This document shows positions 1 through 6,028 of a DNA stretch of 25,494 nt, one piece after another. A program made the position numbers and the translations under genes. The stretch's first letter is position 1; each line of letters opens with the position of its first letter. The stretch comes from an uncultured Faecalibacterium sp. (GTDB lineage Bacteria; Bacillota; Clostridia; Oscillospirales; Ruminococcaceae): assembly GCA_934501115.1 (NCBI GenBank), contig CAKSTO010000036.1, forward strand, positions 1-25,494, read 5' to 3'. The notes under the pieces are model-generated. The model was not told where the DNA came from. It made no database searches and saw nothing but the letters and a program-made list of their open reading frames with translations.

Positions 1-62
1 GTGCCGGTGAGGGTGATGTTCCATGTGGAACATTTTGCTTCCAGACGCTGTTTGTCGATCAT
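1..62 (-). CDS. rsmG: Start of a probable rsmG (16S rRNA m7G methyltransferase), cut by the window edge
   Basis: An ATG on the minus strand (60-62) opens a frame that runs off the window and encodes MIDKQRLEAKCSTWNITLTG. It is preceded by a good Shine-Dalgarno (GAAAGGA, about 8 bases upstream). It begins 17 bases after the stop of the ProX gene, so the two are probably cotranscribed. RsmG (GidB) normally follows mnmE-mnmG in Firmicutes origin regions, and its N-terminus often has a short helix of this kind. Only 20 residues are visible and no SAM-binding motif can be seen. The identification therefore rests on gene order and is an inference. A parS-like site lies inside these codons. Confidence 0.5.
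   Translation of the reverse strand, partial: MIDKQRLEAKCSTWNITLTG
17..32. promoter_or_regulatory. parS-like centromere site (left of origin)
   Basis: The 16-mer TGTTCCATGTGGAACA is palindromic except for its central bases. It resembles the Firmicutes ParB site (TGTTTCACGTGAAACA) with C and G at the inner arm positions and a CATGTG core. An exact reverse-complement copy lies at 21395-21410, and the identity extends to 17 bases. It sits inside the first codons of the probable rsmG. ParB-family proteins would load here for origin segregation; no parA, parB or noc gene is in the window. Confidence 0.75.
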
Positions 63-79
63 GGGTGTTGTCCTTTCTT

Positions 80-637
80 TCATTCACCGGTCAGCTGGAC
101 GAAAATCGGCTCGTGGTGGACGGCAGGCAGGAAGGTTTCCAGCACATCTGCCGTGCGCAGCTTGAGCGAAGAGGTGTTGATGCAGGGATGGCAGCCAAGG
201 TACTCCCCTTTCTTCACATCCTCATCCATCAGCAGCTGCACGTGATTTTCCGGGTCATTCATCAGCCCCATAATGGAGGAGGAGCCGGGCGTGCAGTCCA
301 GATACTGCTCCATATCCTCGGGCGATGCAAAGCTCAGGCGGGCGATGCCCAGCTGATGAGAAAGCTCTTTGGTCTTAAAGGGCTTATCGCCGGGCATCAT
401 GAGCAGATAGAAGTTCGTCTTTTGCCGGTTGCAAAGGAACAGGTTCTTGCAGACGGTGGCATTCAGGCAGGCATCAATGACATGGCAGTCCTCCATGGTA
501 TCGGCCTTCATCCAGCCGTGGTCGGTGCGCCAGAACGGGATGCCCAGCTTGTCCAGAAAATCGTAGGTACGGATCTCTTTTTCCAGCCGACCGGTACAGT
601 CGGCAGGACGCCCCTCGTAAAGTTTCAGTTCTTCCAT
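80..637 (-). CDS. proX: ProX/YbaK-family prolyl-tRNA editing deacylase
   Basis: This 185-residue protein matches the stand-alone YbaK/aminoacyl-tRNA deacylase fold, in particular the ProX (PrdX) group that hydrolyses Ala-tRNA(Pro) made by prolyl-tRNA synthetase. Visible hallmarks are the central LLMMPGDKPFKTKELS stretch with conserved lysines, the PGSSSIMGLMND loop corresponding to the family's PGSVSPFGLMND-like segment, and the late HPCINTSSLKL motif corresponding to HPNTNTSS. Length is normal for the family and there is no signal peptide, so it acts in the cytoplasm on free tRNA. It lies between mnmG and the probable rsmG, an insertion relative to the usual order, and is separated from mnmG by a 125 bp palindromic repeat. 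The Shine-Dalgarno is weak (AAAGAAG region, about 10 bases upstream). No convincing promoter was found. Confidence 0.85.
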   Translation of the reverse strand: MEELKLYEGRPADCTGRLEKEIRTYDFLDKLGIPFWRTDHGWMKADTMEDCHVIDACLNATVCKNLFLCNRQKTNFYLLMMPGDKPFKTKELSHQLGIARLSFASPEDMEQYLDCTPGSSSIMGLMNDPENHVQLLMDEDVKKGEYLGCHPCINTSSLKLRTADVLETFLPAVHHEPIFVQLTGE

Positions 638-684
638 TGGTTGCAGCTTCTTTCTATGGGTACGATTTTATGCATTTATAGAGA

Positions 685-809
685 AACCCTCTCAGGCCGC
701 TTCGCGTCCAGCTCCCCCGAAGGGGGAGCTTTTTGCATCTGGGGGAACGCTTATAAAGCTCCCCCTTTGGGGGAGCTGGCAAAGCCGGCAGGCTTTGACT
801 GAGAGGGTT
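685..809. repeat. 125 bp palindromic (MITE-like) intergenic element
   Basis: The element is bounded by an 11 bp inverted repeat: AACCCTCTCAG at 685-695 and CTGAGAGGGTT at 799-809. Inside are two hairpins with identical 9 bp stems (AGCTCCCCC and GGGGGAGCT at 710-730, loop GAA; again at 757-777, loop TTT). A third hairpin has stem AAAGCC/GGCTTT (781-796). The first is followed by TTTTT on the plus strand and could terminate plus-strand transcription. It fills the gap between mnmG and proX. A half-copy with the same order of parts lies at 20509-20553. There is no coding capacity, so it would be non-autonomous if mobile. I saw no clear target duplication. Confidence 0.85.
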
Positions 810-817
810 CAGTAAAG

Positions 818-2686
818 TCATTTCTTCGCTGCCAGTGCAATGCTCAGCTGTGCCACATCGGAGGGCGAAACGCCCGGGATGCGCCCTGCCTGCCCCAGAT
901 TTCTGGGACGGATGCGGGTCAGCTTTTCGCGGGCTTCCAGTGTCAGGCCGGTCAGTTCCGTATACTCGAAATCCTCGGGGATGAGGGTCTTTTCGTGGCG
1001 TGCCACGTCCCGGATCATCCGATCCTGCCGGGCAATGTAGCCCGCATACTTGATCTCGGTCTCCAGCCGCTCCGCCAGCATGGGAGTGATCTGCTCTCCC
1101 CAGCCGATGACACCGGCCAGCAGCGGATAGCTGATCTCCGGGCGGCGCAGCAGCTCCTCGGCAATGCCGCCTTCGGCAGCAGGGGCAAGCCCGGCCGCTT
1201 CCATGGCAGCGCGCAGGTCTGCAGTGCGCAGATGGGTCTCGTGCAGGCGGCGGCGCTCCGCTTCCAGAATGCTCTGGGTGTGCTGAAACTTTGCCCAGCG
1301 GTCATCCTGCACAAGGCCGTATTCCCTGCCGATGGGGGTCAGCCGCTGGTCGGCGTTGTCCTGACGCAGAGTCAGGCGGTACTCGCTGCGGCTGGTCATC
1401 ATGCGGTAAGGATCCATGACCCCCTTGGTGACCAGATCATCCACCAGCGTGCCCAGATAGCTGGTGTGCCGCGGCAGGATGAGCTGCTCTTTTCCCAGCG
1501 CATTGCGGGCGGCATTCAGTCCGGCCAGAAGCCCCTGCGCGGCGGCCTCTTCGTAACCGGAGGTGCCGTTGAACTGACCCGCGCCATAAAGGCCGCGCAC
1601 TGCCTTGCTTTCCAGCGTGGCTTCCAGACTGGTGGGGTCTACGCAGTCGTATTCGATGGCGTAGGCAGGCCGCATGATCTCGATGTTCTCAAAGCCCTTG
1701 ATGCTGCGGTAGAAGGCGTTCTGCACATCCTCCGGCAGACTGCTGGAGGCTCCCTGCAGATACATCTCCTCGGTGTTCTCCCCGCAGGGCTCCACGAAAA
1801 TGGGGTGGCGATCCTTGCCTGCAAACCGCACCACCTTGTCCTCGATGGAAGGGCAGTAGCGCGGGCCGACGCCCTCGATCATGCCGCCATAGAGCGGGCT
1901 GCGCTGGATGTTATCCAGAATGATCCGGTGAGTCTCGGGGTTCGTGTAAGCGATCCAGCACTCCACCTTGTTGTGCATGGGGGCATCCGTCAGAAAGCTG
2001 AAGGGCTGCAGCTCACTGTCCGGGTCGCCGGGCTGGCATTCCAGCTGGCTGAAATCGATGCTGCGGCGGTGCACCCTGGCAGGGGTGCCGGTCTTGAACC
2101 GCCGCAGCGGCAGACCAGCGGCCTTCAGGCTCTCGGTCAGGGCGTTGGCGGCGTGCATCCCGTCCGGGCCGGAGGCGTACCACGCATCGCCCACAAATAT
2201 TTTGCCGCCCAGATTCGTGCCGGTGGCAATGACCACGCATTTGGCGCTGTACTCGCCGTTCAGCTGGGTCACAATGCCCTTCACATGGCCGTTCTCGGTC
2301 TCAATGCCCACGACCTCTGCCTGATGGATGGCAAGGCCGGGCGTCCGCTCAAGGGCATGCTTCATGTATTCGTGATAGCGCTTGCGGTCGGTCTGCACGC
2401 GCAGGGCGTGGACAGCCGGGCCCTTGCCCTTGTTGAGCATCCGGCTCTGCAGATAGGTGGCGTCCGCTGCCAGACCCATCACGCCGCCCAGTGCATCCAA
2501 TTCACGTACCAGCGTTCCTTTTGCAGTTCCGCCAATGCTGGGGTTGCAGGGCATGTTGCCAATGGCATCCAAGCTCATGGTAAACACAGCCGTTTTCGCG
2601 CCCAGTGTTGCGGCAGCGTGGGCGGCTTCGATGCCGGCGTGGCCGGCACCGATGACGATAACGTCATAATCTCCTAAGTGGTTCAT
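818..2686 (-). CDS. mnmG: MnmG (GidA), tRNA U34 carboxymethylaminomethyl-modifying enzyme, FAD subunit
   Basis: MnmG works with MnmE to install the cmnm5 group on U34 of tRNAs reading two-fold degenerate codons. The FAD-binding Rossmann motif VIGAGHAGIEAA is at the extreme N-terminus. The family signatures NMPCNPSIGGTAKG and GTSGYEEAAAQGLLAG and the C-terminal helical MnmE/tRNA-binding region are all present. I place the start at the ATG 2684-2686, giving 622 residues, which fits the family. The frame stays open to a TTG at 2752, but those extra 22 codons run into hairpin 0 of an intergenic repeat, show no family similarity and are probably not translated. The Shine-Dalgarno is weak (GAGAAAG close upstream, or AGAGGG further out). 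The gene is separated from mnmE by repeat copy A instead of being directly adjacent. Confidence 0.97.
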   Translation of the reverse strand: MNHLGDYDVIVIGAGHAGIEAAHAAATLGAKTAVFTMSLDAIGNMPCNPSIGGTAKGTLVRELDALGGVMGLAADATYLQSRMLNKGKGPAVHALRVQTDRKRYHEYMKHALERTPGLAIHQAEVVGIETENGHVKGIVTQLNGEYSAKCVVIATGTNLGGKIFVGDAWYASGPDGMHAANALTESLKAAGLPLRRFKTGTPARVHRRSIDFSQLECQPGDPDSELQPFSFLTDAPMHNKVECWIAYTNPETHRIILDNIQRSPLYGGMIEGVGPRYCPSIEDKVVRFAGKDRHPIFVEPCGENTEEMYLQGASSSLPEDVQNAFYRSIKGFENIEIMRPAYAIEYDCVDPTSLEATLESKAVRGLYGAGQFNGTSGYEEAAAQGLLAGLNAARNALGKEQLILPRHTSYLGTLVDDLVTKGVMDPYRMMTSRSEYRLTLRQDNADQRLTPIGREYGLVQDDRWAKFQHTQSILEAERRRLHETHLRTADLRAAMEAAGLAPAAEGGIAEELLRRPEISYPLLAGVIGWGEQITPMLAERLETEIKYAGYIARQDRMIRDVARHEKTLIPEDFEYTELTGLTLEAREKLTRIRPRNLGQAGRIPGVSPSDVAQLSIALAAKK

Positions 2687-2719
2687 ATACTTTCTCGGGT
2701 TCCCTCTACTACAAAACAA

Positions 2720-3163
2720 CGATTTAGAATTGTCTCCGCTTCGCTCTGACAATATCAGCGGAAATATTATTTATAATTTGTAAATTGGAAAAATCTGCGG
2801 ATTTTTCCAATTTACTTTTTCACGGGAAGGGTCGCAACGGGAAACGGCATATTGCCGCTGTCAGCCTGCGGCTGTCGCGCAGCAGATAACGCATAAACTT
2901 GTCCGTATGGCTCGTCGCACAAGCGACTCAAAATCGGCGGAACACAAAAAATCCTCTAGCGAAGCGACTTGGATTTTTTGTATGGAGCCCTCCTCTTTGG
3001 GGTTAAAAGGGGCGAGCAGCCCCTTTTTCGTGGCTCCAGCGCGTCGAAATCGCTGGCACTTTTCTGGTTCTCTTTTGGTGTCAAAAGAGAACATACCCGG
3101 CGGCAATGCTTTTTACAAAAGGCATGAAACTCAATCCATGCGACCACGCTCTGCGCAGGAAGC
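2720..3163. repeat. Intergenic structured repeat, copy A (about 444 bp)
   Basis: This is one of three related copies, compared here on the plus strand. In order it holds: hairpin 0 (2729-2753, arms ATTGTC and GACAAT); the AGCGGAAA box; hairpin I (2780-2815, arms GTAAATTGGAAAAATC and GATTTTTCCAATTTAC, loop TGCG); a CAGCC/GGCTG hairpin; a GTCGC/GCGAC hairpin; hairpin IV (2944-2981, arms ACAAAAAATCC and GGATTTTTTGT, 16-base loop); hairpin V (3005-3027, arms AAAAGGGGC and GCCCCTTTT); CCAGCG/CGCTGG; and GTTCTCTTTTG/CAAAAGAGAAC. Positions 2923-2990 are identical over 68 bp to copy B (7395-7462). The right end lies 6 bases from the mnmE stop codon. Minus-strand open frames within it look like by-products. 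It accounts for the whole mnmE-mnmG gap. Confidence 0.92.
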
Positions 3164-3169
3164 TCTTTG

Positions 3170-4540
3170 TCACTTTCCCACGCAGAAGCGTTCAAACACC
3201 TGCTCGATGACAGCTTCCGACGCATTTTCGCCGGTCAGCTCACACAACGCCTCCAGTGCGTCGTCCACGCAGACCGACACTGCGTCCAGCCCAAAGCCGC
3301 CTGCGGCAGCATCCAGTGCACCGGCCACGGCATCCCGCGCCCGCAGGGCGGCAGAAAGCTGACGCTGGCCGGACAGGCTGGCTGCATGGGGGTCGACCCG
3401 GCTGGTTCCCAGCAGGCGTGCCACCGCAGCGGAGATCACCTTTCTGCTCCCCTCTTCCCTGCAGCAGACCGGGATCACCATGGCAAAGCAGGGTGCTATC
3501 AACTCCGGGTCGAATCGAGCCGGTTTATCCTCTTTGTTGATCAGTGCAATGGCCGGGCGTCCGGCACAGCGGCGTGCCAGCTCCAGATCCTCACAGGTAG
3601 GCGGCTCGGAGCCATCGAACACCGCAAGGATCAGCCCCGCCTCTTCCAGTTTCTTCCAGCTGCGGCGGATGCCCTCCGCTTCAATGGCGTCCTCCGTCTC
3701 CCGCAGACCGGCCGTGTCGAACAGGTTCAGCCGGATGTCCCCCAGCTGCACGGCCTGCTCCACCACATCGCGGGTGGTGCCCGCCACCGGGGTCACGATG
3801 GCGCGGTCGAACCCGGCCAGCAGATTGAGCAGTGTGGACTTGCCCGCATTCGGTCTTCCTACGATGGCGCAGTCCACGCCTTCTCTCAAAACAGTGTCTG
3901 CCTGATAGCTGTTGATGAGCCTGTCCAGCTCTGTCTTTACGCCGCCCAGCACGCTGTGCAGATGGACAGTATCCAGCTCCGGCACATCTTCTTCCGGAAA
4001 ATCCACCCATGCAGCCAGATGTGCCTGAATGGCTGTGAGAGCACTTTTCTGGGCATCGATCTTTTTCGCCAGCGCACCGCTCAGAGCCGCATTTGCCAGC
4101 GCAGCTCCCTGACGGCCATCCGCCGAGATCAGATCCATCACGGCTTCTGCCTGCGTCAGACCCAGCTTTCCGTTCAGGAAGGCACGCCGGGTATACTCGC
4201 CGGGTGCCGCAGGCTGTGCCCCGGCCGCAAAGCAGGCTTCTACCAGCCGCCGCGCCACGGCATTTCCGCCGTGGCAGGAAAGCTCCACCACGTCCTCGCC
4301 GGTATAGCTGTGGGGCGCACGGAAAAACAGGGCCACCCCCTCATCAAAGGCTTCGTCCCCTTCCCGGAATGTGCCGTACATGGCGGTGTAGCCTTTGGCA
4401 TCCTGCACGCGTCTGGACGGGTTCGCCGGGCGGAACACCCGCGCCGCCACTTCATAGCTCTCTGCACCGGAGAGCCGCACCACGGCAATGCCGCCTGCGC
4501 CCGGTGCCGTTGCAATCGCTGCAATGGTCGTTTCCTGCAT
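3170..4540 (-). CDS. mnmE: MnmE (TrmE), tRNA-modification GTPase
   Basis: A 456-residue K+-dependent GTPase, the partner of MnmG in wobble-uridine modification. The N-terminal tetrahydrofolate-binding/dimerisation domain begins MQETTIAAIATAPGAGGIAVVRLSG. The GTPase domain has G1 GRPNAGKST (about 228-236), G2 TTRD (255-258), G3 DTAG (275-278) and G4 NKED. The protein ends in CVGK, the family's C-terminal Cys-x-Gly-Lys motif, so no truncation is seen. Length is typical. An AAAGGA sequence lies about 13 bases upstream of the ATG, a long spacing. It is transcribed away from the origin, downstream of jag but beyond a strong terminator, so it probably has its own promoter. The stop codon nearly touches repeat copy A. 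Confidence 0.97.
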   Translation of the reverse strand: MQETTIAAIATAPGAGGIAVVRLSGAESYEVAARVFRPANPSRRVQDAKGYTAMYGTFREGDEAFDEGVALFFRAPHSYTGEDVVELSCHGGNAVARRLVEACFAAGAQPAAPGEYTRRAFLNGKLGLTQAEAVMDLISADGRQGAALANAALSGALAKKIDAQKSALTAIQAHLAAWVDFPEEDVPELDTVHLHSVLGGVKTELDRLINSYQADTVLREGVDCAIVGRPNAGKSTLLNLLAGFDRAIVTPVAGTTRDVVEQAVQLGDIRLNLFDTAGLRETEDAIEAEGIRRSWKKLEEAGLILAVFDGSEPPTCEDLELARRCAGRPAIALINKEDKPARFDPELIAPCFAMVIPVCCREEGSRKVISAAVARLLGTSRVDPHAASLSGQRQLSAALRARDAVAGALDAAAGGFGLDAVSVCVDDALEALCELTGENASEAVIEQVFERFCVGK

Positions 4541-4560
4541 GGTCTGTCATGGTTCCTTTC

Positions 4561-4653
4561 CGCGTACCGGTACTGCAGTACGCGATACACTGCATGTGCG
4601 TGCTCCCGTTTTGCCGGAATGTACACTTTTGGATTTTACAGTTTATTTTACCA
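4561..4653 (-). promoter_or_regulatory. Candidate mnmE promoter and leader hairpin
   Basis: On the minus strand an extended -10 (TGG followed by TAAAAT, 4645-4653) lies about 105 bases upstream of mnmE; no good -35 is visible. Between it and the Shine-Dalgarno is a 7 bp inverted repeat, CGCGTAC at 4561-4567 and GTACGCG at 4578-4584. It would fold just before the ribosome site and might affect initiation. This is weak evidence from motif appearance only. Confidence 0.3.
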
Positions 4654-4740
4654 CGTTTTTGCGCAAAAAGATACACCCGCCGTGCGGTTTTTCCACATCT
4701 TCCAAAATGTTTGTGGAAAAACCGATCGAAAATGGCGTGT

Positions 4741-4767
4741 GACGGGCAGGCGTTCTGCCTGCCCGTC
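4741..4767. other. Perfect 11 bp stem-loop downstream of jag
   Basis: Arms GACGGGCAGGC (4741-4751) and GCCTGCCCGTC (4757-4767) enclose a 5-base loop. There is no T-run on either side, so it is not a standard terminator. It follows the jag terminator on the minus strand and may protect 3' ends or back up termination. The rest of 4541-4850 holds only this, the jag terminator, a TTTTTGCGCAAAAA palindrome near 4660 and the candidate mnmE promoter. Confidence 0.6.
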
Positions 4768-4784
4768 CGCATCCGCTTGTGCAT

Positions 4785-4824
4785 AAAAAGCACCCCGCAC
4801 TTCCGGTTGGAAATGCGGGGTGCT
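4785..4824 (-). terminator. Rho-independent terminator of yidC-jag
   Basis: On the minus strand an 11 bp stem (plus-strand arms AGCACCCCGCA at 4789-4799 and TGCGGGGTGCT at 4814-4824), with an inner TTCC/GGAA pairing, is followed by a T-run (plus-strand A-run 4785-4789). It begins about 27 bases after the jag stop codon. Confidence 0.88.
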
Positions 4825-4850
4825 GCATGGTTTTATGTTACACAGGAGCG

Positions 4851-6011
4851 TTACAGCTCGATCTTGCCAAAGCTGAAATCGGCAAAATCATCCACACGCT
4901 CGGTGCGCTTGGGTGCCACCGGTGCGGCATTCTCGGCATCGCGGGGTGCATAGGTACGCTCCGGCACACCGGACGGGCGCGGGCCGCGATTGCCGGAAGG
5001 ACGACCGCCGCGATAACCGCCGCGGCTGCCGTTGCGGTCGCCGTGGTCGGAACGATTGCCGCCGCGATAGCCGCCATTACGGTTTCCACCGGGACGACGG
5101 CCGCTGCCGCCGCGTCCGCCGCGGGGGCGGCGCTCGCCGTAGGTGTTCTCGGTCTGGGCATCGGGTGCAGTGGAGTAGATGACCACACGGCGGTCACGGC
5201 CTTCGCCCTTGCTCTCGCTGCGCACACCCTCCATCTTGCTGATGGCAGAGTGGATGATGCGGCGCTCGTAAGGATTCATGGGTTCCATGGCAAAGCTGCG
5301 GCCAGTCTTGCGCACCTTGGCACCAATGCGCTGTGCCAGAGCGGTCAGGTCACTCTCGCGCTTGTCGCGGTAGCCGGCCACATCCAGACCCAGCTTGATG
5401 TAATCGCCTTCCAGACGATTTGCCACAAGGCTTGCCAGATAGGACAGGCTCTCCATCGTCTCACCGCGGCGGCCAATGAGGGCACCCAGATGCTCACCAT
5501 CCAGACGGATGATGGTCGCCTCGCCCTTCTGCACAGCACTGAAGGTGACGTTCTCTACCCCCATCAGCGGGATGATCCCGCGCAGGTAATCCACAGCGGC
5601 CTTGACCTTTGCGTTTTCCTCAATGACGATGGGGACTTCGTTCTCGGCTTCCTCTGCAGGATCCGCTTCAGCGGCCGGAGCAGCAGGCTCGGCCTGCACT
5701 TCCGGCTCCGCTTCCGGAGCAGACGGTGCGGGAGCCTGCTCCACAGCAGCCTTGGCAGGCTCCTGCGCAGGTTCAGACTTTTTCTCCTCCGCAGCCGGGG
5801 CAGCAGGGGCAGCAGACGGAGCATCCGGCTCCTCCACGCTCACGCACACTCTGGCAGGGGTGGTTTTCAATCCCAGAAAGCCTGTTTTCTGCGGCATTTC
5901 CAGCACTTCAAAACTAACATTCAGATCATCGGCCTGCACGCCCAGCAGAGCACAGGCTTTTGCGCGGGCTTCATCGACCGTTTTGCCGGTCGCTTCCTGC
6001 TTACGGATCAT
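4851..6011 (-). CDS. jag: Jag/KhpB RNA-binding protein with acidic linker and RGG-rich tail
   Basis: A 386-residue protein, much longer than the usual 200-250 of Jag/KhpB. Domains: Jag_N at 1-52 (VDEARAKACALLGV, KTGFLGL); an Ala/Pro/Glu low-complexity linker at about 60-128; a KH domain at about 130-205 with the GRRG loop at 180-183; an R3H domain at about 206-280 with R-x3-H in ERRIIHSAI (H254) and EGRDRRVVIYS. Then comes an Arg/Gly tail at about 293-350 with several RGG and GGYRGG repeats, and a short acidic end. Jag proteins bind RNA and influence cell elongation and division in Firmicutes. The RGG tail would add nonspecific RNA binding (inference). It lies 17 bases after yidC and is probably cotranscribed, ending at the terminator at 4785-4824. 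Confidence 0.93.
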   Translation of the reverse strand: MIRKQEATGKTVDEARAKACALLGVQADDLNVSFEVLEMPQKTGFLGLKTTPARVCVSVEEPDAPSAAPAAPAAEEKKSEPAQEPAKAAVEQAPAPSAPEAEPEVQAEPAAPAAEADPAEEAENEVPIVIEENAKVKAAVDYLRGIIPLMGVENVTFSAVQKGEATIIRLDGEHLGALIGRRGETMESLSYLASLVANRLEGDYIKLGLDVAGYRDKRESDLTALAQRIGAKVRKTGRSFAMEPMNPYERRIIHSAISKMEGVRSESKGEGRDRRVVIYSTAPDAQTENTYGERRPRGGRGGSGRRPGGNRNGGYRGGNRSDHGDRNGSRGGYRGGRPSGNRGPRPSGVPERTYAPRDAENAAPVAPKRTERVDDFADFSFGKIEL

Positions 6012-6028
6012 AACCGTTCATCCTCCTC

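Noticed and set aside
2687..2752. N-terminal extension of MnmG by 22 codons to a TTG start
   Set aside because: The added sequence lies upstream of the FAD motif, runs into repeat hairpin 0 and is not seen in the family.
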